Assembly (NCBI GenBank): GCA_030180135.1
Contig: CM058236.1
Span: 54,773,728 to 54,837,727 of the forward strand
Source of the DNA: Orychophragmus violaceus
Lineage: Eukaryota > Streptophyta > Magnoliopsida > Brassicales > Brassicaceae
Length of the DNA: 64,000 nt
Direction: 5' to 3'
The position numbers and the translations under genes are program-made. The first letter of the stretch is position 1. The number at the start of each line of letters is the position of its first letter. Under the pieces are notes generated by a model. That model was given only the letters and a program-made list of their open reading frames with translations. It ran no database searches and was not told the DNA's origin. This document shows, piece by piece, positions 54,310-64,000 of this stretch.

Positions 54310-54870
54310 ACATAAAATAGGTCACAAAATACTGTTCATTTACAATACAACTCAATTATCAGTTAATTCATGTCTAATTTAGTTAATTTTTCCTATAAAA
54401 TTTGTGGTTACAAAACACTGTTCATTTGTGTAACACAATTAACAGTTAATTAACTCATCGTGTAACTCAATTATTTTATTTCTATAAAATTTGGATTTAT
54501 TAAACACTGTTCATTTGATAATCCAGTTAACAATTAATTTATCGTGTAATTCAGTTATTTTATTTGACAGAATCTAGGTTTATCAAACATTGTTCATTTT
54601 AGTAATTAAGTTAACAATTAACTCATCGTGGAATTCAGTTATTTTATCATACAAAATAGGGTTTACTAAACATTGTTTAGTTAACTCATCAGATAACTAA
54701 GTTATTTTTATCCAATAAAATTCGGGTTCGTGAAACACTTTTCATTTGCTAAATCAGTTAACAATTAATTAAATTTAATTATCTTATCCTATAAAATCTA
54801 AGTTTATCAAACATTATTTTTTTGGTAATTCTGTTAACAATTAATTCATTGTATAATTTTTTTTAATTGA
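54310..54870. repeat. Tandem array, seven ~65-90-bp units, upstream of NCED2
   Basis: Consensus: AAACA(C/T)TGTTCATTT, then CAGTTAACAATTAATTCATC, GTGTAATTCAGTTATTTTAT, CCTATAAAATNTGGGTTTA. Units start near 54328, 54412, 54501, 54584, 54667, 54732 and 54808, with spacings of 84, 89, 83, 83, 65 and 76 bp. The units are diverged from each other, so the array is not new. Confidence 0.85.
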
Positions 54871-55364
54871 GGAGGTAAAAAAAGAGTTATTTTCGACAAT
54901 TCTATATAAACAGTATCCGCTGTTAATATCGACCGTATCTATTTTTTGGTCAAACTAATTTAAACTTTAATACATATAAAAAAAATTGGTCAAAAAAATT
55001 ATTTGTTTCCTAATACATATCAAAAAGATTTGTTTCCTAATTAAAAAAATTGACTTAATTACTTCCCGATTTTAGCTTTAGTGGGTCAAAATTATCTAGT
55101 CTTAATTTTTCCCCTATAGTTTTTTTCATGTAACATAAGGCAGGTTTAAATCATTTTCTAAATGTACTTATTAACTACTATAGAGAATATATCTCTCTCT
55201 CTTACCCAACTCTTATATATAGTTTATATTTCTTTGTTTTTCTTACCATCGAACTTTCCTTTCTTTTCCTCTCTCTATTCTTTCTCCCTCTCGCTCTCAG
55301 TCTTCAGACCAGAAGCAAGATACAATCAGTGTCCCAAAATTCTGACGAGATCAAAACAGAAGCC
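54871..55364 (+). promoter_or_regulatory. NCED2 promoter and 5' UTR
   Basis: TATATATA at 55214-55221 is a good TATA box, placing transcription start near 55245-55250 and giving a CT-rich 5' UTR of about 115 nt (TTTCCTCTCTCTATTCTTTC around 55262). No upstream ATG lies between 55245 and 55365. A second TATATAAA-like site at 54903 is less likely. I did not find a clear G-box ABRE in this stretch. Confidence 0.6.
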
Positions 55365-57113
55365 ATGGTTTCTCTGCTTACAATGTCGATGAGTAGTGCT
55401 ACAACATGGCCTCAAGCCCAAATTGATGTAGGCTTTAGGCCCATCAAAAGACGGCCGAAGATTAATTGCACAGTGCAGATCGACGTAACGGAACTACCCC
55501 TAAAACAGTCTTCATTTACACCCATACCAACCGCGACGCCGATGCAGCATAATCCTCTCCGGCTAAACATCTTCCAGAAAGTGGCAGCGATTGCGATCGA
55601 CGCGGCTGAGCGCGCGTTAATTTCACGGGAGCAAGATACTCCTCTTCCCAGAACCGCCGACCCACGAGTTCAGATGGCGGGAAACTATTTTCCGGTTCCG
55701 GAATTTCCCGTCCAACGGTTTCTCGCCGTCGAAGGAAGAATCCCTGACAGCATTGACGGAGTGTATGTCCGTAACGGCGCAAATCCAATGTTCCAGCCTA
55801 TCGCTGGGCACCATTTATTCGATGGAGACGGAATGGTTCACGCCATTAAAATAACCAACGGTTCAGCAAGCTACGCGTGTCGGTTTACTAAAACCGAAAG
55901 ATTGGTTCAAGAGAAACGATTGGGTCGACCGGTTTTCCCGAAAGCAATCGGCGAGCTTCACGGCCACTCGGGAATCGCACGTCTGATGCTTTTTTACGCA
56001 CGTGGGCTTTGCGGGCTCATCAACATCCAAGACGGCGTCGGTGTAGCGAACGCCGGTTTGGTTTACTTCAACAACCGGCTTTTAGCAATGTCAGAAGACG
56101 ATTTACCGTACCAGTTAAAAATAACGGATACCGGCGATCTCCAAACCGTTGGACGTTACGATTTCGACGGTCAGTTAAAATCCACGATGATTGCCCACCC
56201 AAAACTCGACCCCGTAACAAAGGAGCTCCACGCGCTAAGCTACGACGTCGTGAAAAAACCATACCTGAAATACTTCAGATTCTCGTCGGACGGCGTTAAA
56301 TCACCGGAACTGGAGATCCCGCTCGAGACTCCGACGATGATTCACGATTTCGCTATAACAGAGAATTTCGTGGTGATTCCGGATCAACAAGTCGTGTTTA
56401 AGCTAGGGGAGATGATGGCCGGGAACTCGCCGGTTATTTTCGACGGCGAAAAGGTATCGCGATTGGGGATAATGCCCAAATACGCGACGGAGGCTTCTGA
56501 GATAATCTGGGTTAATTCGCCGGAGACATTCTGTTTCCATCTCTGGAACGCGTGGGAATTGCCGGAGAGGAAGGAAGTGGTGGTGATCGGGTCGTGTATG
56601 ACGCCGGCGGATTCTATCTTCAACGAGAGAGACGAGAGCCTGAAAAGCGTCTTGACAGAGATCAGGATAAACCTCAGGACGCGTGAAGCTACGCGCCGCG
56701 CGTTGTTGGCTGAAGAGGTGAATTTAGAGATTGGTATGGTTAACCGGAACCGGTTAGGTAGAAAAACCCGGTTTGCGTTTCTGGCCATCGCTGATCCTTG
56801 GCCAAAAGTTTCCGGTTTTGCTAAGGTTGATCTTTTCACCGGGGAAATTGAAAAGTACATTTACGGAGGCGAGAAGTACGGCGGCGAACCGTTTTTCTTG
56901 CCCGATGGCTCCGTTGACGGTAACTGCGGAGGAAATGAAGATGACGGTTATATATTCTGTCACGTTCACGACGAAGATGAAGAGACATCGGAACTTCAGA
57001 TTATTAACGCCGTTAATTTAAAGCTTGAAGCTACGATCAAACTACCGTCTAGAGTACCGTACGGGTTTCATGGCACGTTTGTGAATTCAAGTGAACTCGT
57101 GGATCAATTATAA
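55365..57113 (+). CDS. NCED2: 9-cis-epoxycarotenoid dioxygenase (NCED2-like), intact, intronless
   Basis: 582 residues, one exon, as usual for NCEDs. Start is the ATG at 55365 in AGCCATGG context; the frame upstream is open for 12 codons but has no ATG. The N-terminus (MVSLLTMSMS..., WPQAQIDVGFRPIKR) is a plastid transit peptide and closely resembles Arabidopsis NCED2, as does the rest (about 583 residues there). An amphipathic helix at about 68-87 (NIFQKVAAIAIDAAERALIS) fits thylakoid binding. The four iron-binding histidines of the carotenoid oxygenase propeller are present at 278 (MIAHP), 327 (MIHDFA), 392 (CFHLWNAW) and 569 (YGFHG). The enzyme cleaves 9-cis-violaxanthin or 9'-cis-neoxanthin to xanthoxin, the committed step of abscisic acid synthesis. 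No damage is seen. GC content is far above the flanks. Confidence 0.95.
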   Translation: MVSLLTMSMSSATTWPQAQIDVGFRPIKRRPKINCTVQIDVTELPLKQSSFTPIPTATPMQHNPLRLNIFQKVAAIAIDAAERALISREQDTPLPRTADPRVQMAGNYFPVPEFPVQRFLAVEGRIPDSIDGVYVRNGANPMFQPIAGHHLFDGDGMVHAIKITNGSASYACRFTKTERLVQEKRLGRPVFPKAIGELHGHSGIARLMLFYARGLCGLINIQDGVGVANAGLVYFNNRLLAMSEDDLPYQLKITDTGDLQTVGRYDFDGQLKSTMIAHPKLDPVTKELHALSYDVVKKPYLKYFRFSSDGVKSPELEIPLETPTMIHDFAITENFVVIPDQQVVFKLGEMMAGNSPVIFDGEKVSRLGIMPKYATEASEIIWVNSPETFCFHLWNAWELPERKEVVVIGSCMTPADSIFNERDESLKSVLTEIRINLRTREATRRALLAEEVNLEIGMVNRNRLGRKTRFAFLAIADPWPKVSGFAKVDLFTGEIEKYIYGGEKYGGEPFFLPDGSVDGNCGGNEDDGYIFCHVHDEDEETSELQIINAVNLKLEATIKLPSRVPYGFHGTFVNSSELVDQL

Positions 57114-58369
57114 TAATTATTGTCCTTTTAATGTTTATGATAAATTAGAAATCAAGTAGGTTTACAAATTTATCTATATTATTTTTACAACCATTTATAG
57201 ATATTTCTCTTTTCAAAATTAATATATGAAAGAAACGAAAGATTTGGAAATGCAAAGAAAAATGGAGAGAAAATATAACATTATACAAAGACTGGCTATG
57301 ATTGATGATAATACGCGATATGACATAATTAGTATGTGAATATAGGATTTCGTTATTTTTATAGTTCACCTAAAATTCTTTTTCCCATTATTATGTAATA
57401 TTAGATAATATGTTGTTGACAAAAAATATATATTATTTTATTGACGGATGTCACGAATTCCGTCATTTTTGATAATATGTCAAAGTTAAATCCTTTTAAG
57501 TTTATTTTAGACAAGAAAAATCATGTTTTCAAAATGATAATCAAAATATTATTTCACAAATATTATAATTTTAAAAATTGGTATAAGAAAATAAAAACAA
57601 TAAAATTGTTAAGTAAATAATTGAATGTTGTGTTTAATAATATAAAATTATTAAATTCCATCATAATTTTAGTCATTGTCTTATATTATGTAATATAATT
57701 ACTAATATTTGTATGGGTCCTGACTAGGATCATTTTGCGTTCATGCATGCATTGACTCGGTATATGAATATAGAAACTTAGCTGTATCACTATAAAAGAT
57801 GACTAGCGCAATGACGAAACAGTAGAAATGACGAACATAAAAATCAAATGTAGATTTCTCGTACGTATACCCGAAACCAGAAAATTTGTTGAAATATAAT
57901 CCATAGATTTCGAAATTTGTATATGATGTGCAACGAATTCGTGGTATTAAGGGAAGCCACGTATGCATCAAGTATTACTATACATTCACTATATTGTAAA
58001 AGCGTATAACGGTAGGTATATTTATATGTCTAGATATACGGATACAATCGGTGGGATTGTCAGATGAATGTATGACGATGATGTCATGGACCTCATGGTG
58101 TTTACAAACGTTGCATGGTTAATGCAACCACGTTGTAACATTTTTCGTTTTCATCCAAAGTATTTGGACCATATTAAATTGTTGTTATCTTTGATGGTCG
58201 TCATCCAAAACAAATAGTCATACAATGAAGGTTGTATATCAACTTCATCAGTTCTGTTCTGTTCCACTTCCATATATAGTTCCAAATCAGAAACGTCTAC
58301 GTTATCCAACGAACATATATAAACAGCAATAGTAATTAGTAATTACAATTCTAATTTATACATGTATCC
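57114..58369. other. Downstream non-coding region of NCED2
   Basis: AT-rich; no further gene, repeat end or RNA gene recognised. The NCED2 3' UTR must lie in the first few hundred bases, but no single poly(A) signal stands out. Confidence 0.55.
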
Positions 58370-58375
58370 AACGTT

Positions 58376-58790
58376 TTATTTGGGAAAAGAATTTGAATCA
58401 TTTTTTTTTAACGATCCTTCAGTCGAGACAGTCTGGCTTATATGGGAGAATAACACGCTTCGAGCCTGGGCTTCCTTCGCTAATGAGTCAGCACGGAAGT
58501 TCTGGGCGCGAGGGATAAAACGTAGATCGAAGAACTCTGTTTCAAAGAGAGTAAGATGTCCAATTCTGCAAGAATAATGGCCAATCTTCGGGATCGTCAA
58601 TCATCTTTACCAATGATGAGCAGTCAGTTTCAAAGTATACCCTCAAGAGTCCCTTCTCATGGAGACAGAAAGCTGTCCAGAGAAGGCTATCTAACTCGGT
58701 GTGTAATGCCGAGAGGCTTCTACGACACCCTTGAAGATCGTTTACTTCTCGCCCCATACTATCCTTATAACACTACCCTAAACCACTAAT
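58376..58790 (-). pseudogene. Isolated LINE RNase H-like tail
   Basis: Minus strand, two frames: 58757-58542 reads LHTELDSLLWTAFCLHEKGL and VYFETDCSSLVKMIDDPEDWP (the SDC-type motif of plant LINE RNase H-like domains), then, after a one-frame slip near 58570, FFDLRFIPRAQNFRADSLAK (the RxxN..AD.LAK motif). It ends near 58376. No RT is attached, as expected for a 5'-truncated LINE copy. Confidence 0.8.
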
Positions 58791-58799
58791 AAAGTCATA

Positions 58800-59636
58800 G
58801 TCAATCCATGATGCATCAACTTGGTATATTAGGGTTTGGATGTGAGTAAGGGGGAGGGGGGGTGATAGACTCCTGACACTCTTGTGTCTCTTAGTGAAAA
58901 TCATTTAACCCAACTATATTGTGGTTGAAGGAAGCAATTTTAATTTTATCATTACCTTTTTCTCATATCCCAGACGTTCTCTATCGATTTAAATGGATAT
59001 TAGTTTTTTCCTCGTCGCTAATAATTGTTCTGTAGGAGCAACTTTCACAACACTACAACTGGCCCATTAAGATAAAAGCCTGAAAATATCAAAGAACACT
59101 AAAAAATGAATGCATTAGGAGAAATCCAATAAAGTGAGACAGGGAGAAAAAAAATTTCGAAAGTAATATGGAAAATTTGTAAATAATAAATCAAAATAAA
59201 AGTTTAATACAGAAAGTTTAATAAATTATGGATTAAAATAATATTTTATTTCTTAAATCAAATAAAATTTAACAAAATTATAGGAATAACTCAATAAATA
59301 ATAATTATTTAAATTAATAAACAATCATAGTTCTAAACTTATTAATTTATATCATTTAATGTATAATTCTAAAACAATAAACTATTTATAAATATTTATT
59401 TCTTGCTAAGGAAAAATATTAATGTAAGTAATGATCAATACTTTTAAAAAGAAACATTACTATTGAAGTAACATTGATTTCACGAGAAATATTACAATCT
59501 ATGTCATTCACTTTAAGTTAAAAATAGATTTTGATCCGTGCAAGAAAAATAGAGGTTTATATTTTTTTTATCTTGATTTATACTTTTATAAACTAAGTTT
59601 CTTAACTATTCAATCTAATCTATATTAAGTGAAAAT
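58800..59636. other. AT-rich non-coding spacer
   Basis: No gene seen; a G-rich run GGGGGAGGGGGGGTGATAG is at about 58851-58869. Confidence 0.55.
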
Positions 59637-60510
59637 ATGATGGAAAAAAATACAAACGCAGTGTCTAACCTTTTTCTCTTCCGACGAAGAGAGACGATAA
59701 CACGACAACCCAACCCTTTTCTTCAAAAACCAATCTCCGGTGATTCTCTTCTGGCCGGCGTTTGTTTCTCCAGCGCCGGTCGGCCTTCCTTTCATTCCAA
59801 TTTCCATATTTCTAAGTTTAATTAAGTTTTCTAGTTATACGGAAAACATGGAAAATCATCGTTTTCAATCTCCGTTTCTCACGTTTACGGCGTTGAATTC
59901 GGCGAATTCATTACATTTCACGGCCTCGTCTCTAAAAGATCCAATCGGTGCAAAGGTTTAATTTGATGCCGTAAATGGGAGATGAAAGGAGAACACATGT
60001 ACGATTGGAAGAAATCGTTCAATTATGGAAAACATATTTTCTATGGCCCGACTTCAACAATTCATCCGTGGTGGATCAAGTTTCCGGCGGGTACGTCGTG
60101 ACTATTCCGGCATTAATAGCCGAGATTTTGCCAAAACTAAAAATGGTGGTTCGTTTTGTGATTGTTCCCGGGCATCATTGTAATCGATCAATGTTGTCCC
60201 AGTGATTAATGGAATTATATTCAGAATTGATATGCAACCAACGACCGGCACGGAAACCACCATGGAGAATTCATCTATTTAGAGTTCATACGAAGACAAA
60301 TACATCATTCATTAGGCTTTTTCGGAGACAAGATTCTTAATAATGACCTTTGTACGGAATTGTTGGTATCAATGTGTCTCTTTTCAGAGATACATTTCGA
60401 CACACTGGTTTTCAAGATGTGGTTTGTTCAAAGAAAGTTCAGCCAAAATATGCTGCATACAAATCACATTAGAGAAAAATCAAATATGAAGTTGGACAAT
60501 AATTGATATT
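59637..60510 (+). pseudogene. Unrecognised gene-like remnant
   Basis: Base composition rises and short frames cluster: 59637-59825, 59850-59961 (MENHRFQSPFLTFTALNSAN) and 59975-60205 (LEEIVQLWKTYFLWPDF, VVTIPALIAEILPKLKMVVR). Reading further in other frames gives stretches up to about 60510. I do not recognise a family. It could be a decayed gene, or an old retroposon (polyadenylation-like sequence near 60675). Confidence 0.25.
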
Positions 60511-61125
60511 TTGATCGGTTAGCGAGTAAGACTACTCCTCGGAAAGCATCATCAAACTCCCTTCTGTTGTATTTTCTCAGTGTATGACACATATATTTGT
60601 GTATGTAATAATTGTGTTGTTGTAATTCTGTATGATGTCTTTGATATTGTAACCAAACAATGTATTTGTTGATTAATGAAGTTATGATTTAGTCGGAAAA
60701 ATATGTTTTTATATTGTTTTATTATAATTTTAATAGTTGTGGCTTATTGTTATTTTTAGTAAATGATTAATCTACCTTATTGCTGCAAAAACGCATATAT
60801 ATTTTATTTGACAATTTTTTATTTAAGTTAATTCTAACTTAGTTTAATCCGTGATTTTACTACTAAAAAGTTGTTAAAATCAATAATATTTGTGAAGAAT
60901 GCAATCTTAGTAATATATAAGTTGTTAGATCCGATCTGCTAGGTTTTCAATTTAATTATATATATATAGTTATTTGTTTTAAATATTATGTTTTACCGCA
61001 TGATTATGAATTTATAAATAAATTTAATATTTTTTAAAATTAAGAAGATATCAATTGAAAATGATTAATACATCTTTTTAACCCGTTTTCCAGTATTTTT
61101 TTTGTCAACAATAAAAATAACTAAA
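60511..61125. other. AT-rich spacer with fragment of AT-rich repeat
   Basis: No gene. 61037-61095 carries a copy of the segment duplicated at 52530 and 52978 (TATCAATTGAAAATGATTAA). Confidence 0.55.
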
Positions 61126-61127
61126 AA

Positions 61128-61524
61128 GACACATTTAGCCAAGGTAGTGGAGTGAGTTCTTTATAAATAAGATATGACGGCTGAATTTGGACATTTGTGC
61201 CAAAATATCTGCATTTTTGTTGTTCGCCTGTGGGATATACGTGATAACAAACCTCATGAAATACTCCTTCCGGTACGTATACTCGTCTAAATGGATTGCA
61301 AATGCCAGCCATTCCGTGGGTGTAAACACCATCTTCACCAGCTTCAAACAGTTTGTAGCAAAAGTAACTTCTTGTTGATTCCATCTTTTCATACATTCCA
61401 TAGACCATATCAATACTTTGAACTCTACATGTAAAGGTGAGAGGCTTGGTCTTATATTCCTGGCTCTCATCATTATGTATCTTTCTCCTTCAATGATTTT
61501 ATACCAGCCTTGCCAAGAGAACAT
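61128..61524 (-). pseudogene. Isolated LINE RNase H-like tail next to copia element
   Basis: The minus-strand frame 61524-61135 reads RPSLSPLHVEFKVLIWSMEC, VTFATNCLKLVKMVFTPTEW and YIPQANNKNADILAQMSKFS, the plant LINE RNase H-like domain with its N..AD.LA motif and only minor damage. No RT is attached. The copia fragment begins within about 30 bp, in the same orientation. Confidence 0.78.
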
Positions 61525-61547
61525 ATCTTCTTCCTTACATGACCCAT

Positions 61548-61960
61548 CTAAAAAACACCAACTTCCTTACATGACACAACCGCAACAATATCTTCATGAC
61601 TCATCGTCATATAAAGAGTGCCTCTTTTATGACCTCTAGCAACCACCATGGAACCTTTCTTCACACTCCATGCTCCACCACCAAAATTGACATCGTGCCC
61701 CGCATCATCAAGTTGACCTACTGAGATAAGATTTCTCATCAACTTTGGCACATGCCTAACCTTTGCGATCTTCCATACATGACCATCTGACATCTTCAAG
61801 TTGATATCTCCAATACCAACTATGTCCAAAGGTAAGCTATCAACTAGATATACCTTCCCATAATTTCCAGAAACATAGTTCTCCATTATGTTGTGGTGTG
61901 TTGTCGTGTGAAATGATGCTCCAGAGTCTAGAACCCAAGACTCGATCGGGCTATCAACAT
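61548..61960 (-). pseudogene. Copia aspartic protease region
   Basis: WVLDSGASFH at about 61944-61911 holds the Asp-Ser-Gly active site, followed by VYLVDSLPLDIVGIGDINLK, VRHVPKLMRNLISVGQLDDA and KKGSMVVARGHKRGTLYM, standard between copia protease and integrase. Stops and a frame change separate it from gag (61960-62060). Confidence 0.8.
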
Positions 61961-62135
61961 AGGAGATCGACGCTTCATTGGTGTTTACAGCCGTATCATG
62001 AGCTTCATATTTTTCCTGGAGAATCAGCAGATACTACCAATGCATCACCAATTTCATGTGTGACTGCATTGGCTCCGGCTCCCTTGTTGCCTTCCTTCTT
62101 AGAAATTGTCCAACAATTCTTTCTTATGTGGCCCG

Positions 62136-62837
62136 TCATTCCAAAGTTCCAACATTCAGCAGTCTGCTTGAATTTTGACTGACTTCTTCCCTTTCTTCAC
62201 TTTTCCCTGCCATGGTTCCGGTTGTTTCTGTCTTGGCTCCTGTCTCTCTTTTCCAAGTTGAAAGCAGAGCTCGTTGAAGCTTCACCAGAGTCGATCCTAC
62301 GAACTTCTTCAGAAAGGATACGATCTCGAACATCATTAAACTTAAGTTTATGATTTCCCACAGAATTACTAACCGCTGCCCTCATTGGCTCCTAACTATT
62401 TGGCAGAGATGCCAACAAAATCAATGTCCGCACTTCATCTTCAAACTCGATTTCAACGGACGATAATTGATTGTCAATCGTGTTGCAACATGACCACCTT
62501 CTTCCATCTTTAAATGAAAAAGTTTCTTCATGAGAAATACCTTGTTATTTGCTGAAGGTTTCTCATACATATCCGAGAGAACTTTCATGAGCCCTTCTGT
62601 GGTCTTCTCCTTCGCAATGTTGTGAGCAACGTTCTTCGACAGTGTTAACCTGATAACACCAAGAACTTGTCTGTCAAGGAGCTCCCACTCATCCTGATCC
62701 ATCTTCTCAGGCTTCTTGCTCAGTGGTTGATGAAGCTTTCTTCCGTACAGATAATCTTCAATTTACATTCTCCAGAATGCATAATCTGTACCGTCAAATT
62801 TCCCGATACCGTGCGCCAAACCATCTTCGCCTCCCAT
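62136..62837 (-). pseudogene. Copia gag
   Basis: Start at ATG 62837-62835; GIGKFDGTDYAFWRM is followed at once by a TAA stop, then reads on through LLDRQVLGVIRLTLSKNVAH, LMKVLSDMYEKPSANNKVFL (UBN2/gag_pre type). The zinc knuckle CWNFGMTGHIRKNC (about 62150-62105) has phenylalanine in place of the second cysteine. Frame changes at about 62440 and 62340. Confidence 0.78.
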
Positions 62838-62939
62838 CGTTTCTGATTATCTTTTTCGAACCGCCGTGTATTAAAACACCTCCGTCGACAAACCGATGTC
62901 GCCGAAAAAAAAACTTGACCGAGATTGCTGCAACCCCGT

Positions 62940-62951
62940 GCTCTGATACCA
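62940..62951 (-). other. Copia primer binding site (initiator tRNA-Met)
   Basis: The minus strand reads TGGTATCAGAGC, two bases inside the LTR end (CCTAACA). This is the standard plant copia PBS. Confidence 0.9.
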
Positions 62952-62953
62952 GT

Positions 62954-63390
62954 TGTTAGGAAATGAACTCGAATTTCCTCGAAAACCAGAAATATGGGAC
63001 CGAAGAAAATGCACACAATTTGTTAACGGAGTTCGGCAAATCGTGCCTACGTCTCCGGACCTGCTACATATCTTTATATTAATCACCGAGAAATTACAAC
63101 TCTCTCAACTCACACCCAAAATCCGAATACACTCAAGAAAAAATGCTAAATTTCTTACAAAGAAAAAAAGATTTCTTTCTTTCTTTCTCTCTTTCTTTCT
63201 TTCTTCTCTCTTTCTCTCTTCTTGTTTACGTTTTGGGATGATTTACAACAATGAGAATCACTCTCTATTTATAGGAAACCTTGGTGTGAGTTAGGTGAAC
63301 TATCTTAATCACTTAGCCACCATTTCAATAGTTGTGCCAAGCCACCATTTGAATAGTTGGGCAAGCCACCATTTCAGTAATAAGCCAACA
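62954..63390 (-). repeat. 5' LTR of truncated copia element
   Basis: Plus-strand ends TGTTAGG...CCAACA are inverted as expected for an LTR. Three AGCCACCATTT(C/G)A repeats lie at 63317-63378, 23-29 bp apart. The right end could also be 63393, as CAACAACA is ambiguous. No second LTR is in the window to confirm it. Confidence 0.65.
63169..63225. repeat. (TTTC)n microsatellite inside copia LTR
   Basis: A CTTT/CTCT tract of about 55 bp read directly. Confidence 0.9.
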
Positions 63391-63393
63391 ACA

Positions 63394-64000
63394 TAGCCTG
63401 ATTACCGAATCGCCTGTGAGTGACCTTCACCAAAATCTCTGTGACTTCTGACCTGGAAATTCCTATCCCTTTGTTCACGTGTTTCTACACCTTACTATGA
63501 GTGTCATTCGATGATCTCTCCAATGTATGATTTAATGCAGCTTTGAAACTGACCGGTAGAGAACCACTTCCTGGATGATCATAATATTCTCCTGATGTTT
63601 ACCTTTAGTTGGGCACGGAGATCTGATCATGACAGAGACTCTGGTAGCTTTTGCAGAAGCCAAAGAGCTTCTCATATCTTAGTGATATCAGAGTTTCTCT
63701 TCGTTGTACCCATATACCACCACCACTTTTACCCTTCCTTCATCCAGGTCCAATGATTTTGAAAGTAGGTTCAGCCCAATAATGAAAACTCTCCATGTCG
63801 GGAAACTTTTCTTGCTTTAAAATCAGGGAAAATTACTTATCTAGTATGAAAAAATATAGTTATTATTAGAGTAGGATTAATTTTTTTGCCTTGTTTTTCA
63901 AGATTTTATTGCCTAAAGTACCCCTATCATCATTTGGAAGGAAAAAAAATTACAGAAATGCCATTAATTTTTTTTTCCATGTTAGCGAAAAAAATCAAAT
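63394..64000. other. Unassigned right edge
   Basis: No gene, repeat or coding domain recognised; the last 150 bp are AT-rich. Confidence 0.5.

Larger units (their letters stand above)
61544..63393 (-). mobile_element. Ty1/copia element, 5' half only
   Basis: Minus strand: 5' LTR (about 63390-62954), PBS for initiator tRNA-Met, gag and protease, then an abrupt end near 61544, where CTTCCTTACATGAC is repeated 30 bp apart (61530-61543 and 61561-61574). Integrase, RT and the 3' LTR are missing, so this is a truncated copy. Confidence 0.82.

Noticed and set aside
55329..55364. N-terminal extension of NCED2 by 12 codons
   Set aside because: The frame is open but starts with GTG, not ATG. The ATG at 55365 has a good context and matches the start of Arabidopsis NCED2.
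56009..56299. Arg-rich ORF overlapping NCED2
   Set aside because: Out-of-frame shadow of the NCED2 coding sequence, as are the minus-strand frames at 55516-56969.

Overview
The window is nuclear DNA of a Brassicaceae plant. This rests on one clearly plant-specific intact gene, a 9-cis-epoxycarotenoid dioxygenase that reads like Arabidopsis NCED2 over its whole length, and on plant-type retrotransposons: Athila-like and Tat-like Ty3/gypsy elements, Ty1/copia pieces, plant L1-type LINEs, Sadhu-like retroposons and MULEs. The region is repeat-dominated and gene-poor. NCED2 (55365-57113, + strand) is the only gene I would call functional.

Layout. 200-11290 is a decayed LINE (LINE-A, - strand) split by an Athila-like element (A, 1778-7212, - strand, 5-bp target duplication ACATC). 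11861-13039 is a Sadhu-like retroposon (-). 13846-14872 is a foldback MULE with a 9-bp target duplication. 15541-28560 is a second LINE (LINE-B, +) split by a related Athila-like element (B, 19244-28051, duplication TCGAT). 28545-32232 holds a copia integrase scrap and a long LTR-like sequence. 34762-36128 is a second Sadhu-like retroposon with a 15-bp duplication. 36751-38273 is a Pack-MULE carrying a piece of a SKIP11-like F-box/kelch gene. 38707-49502 is a decayed Tat-lineage gypsy element with gag, protease, RT-RNase H and integrase on + and a coiled-coil antisense reading frame on -. It sits inside another retroposon-like sequence. 50362-51215 is one more Sadhu-like copy. AT-rich spacer and a ~65-90-bp tandem array (54310-54870) lead into the NCED2 promoter. 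Downstream lie two isolated LINE RNase H tails and the 5' half of a copia element (-).

The least explained signal is a family of about 37 short palindromes, typified by TGCATCGATCGATGCA and TGTGTCGATCGACACA. They are mostly arranged in pairs bounded by AATCGC / GCGATT arms, and they occur only in the two Athila-like elements, at matching positions between their coding modules and in their LTRs. The arms change in a paired way, so dyad symmetry is kept while the sequence changes. Neither element encodes RT or integrase, yet both keep gag-protease and one keeps an ATHILA ORF-1 gene preceded by consensus splice sites. I know of no description of these modules.

All similarity statements come from reading and family knowledge; no search was run. 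Coordinates of TE ends with target duplications are exact; those of decayed elements are approximate.
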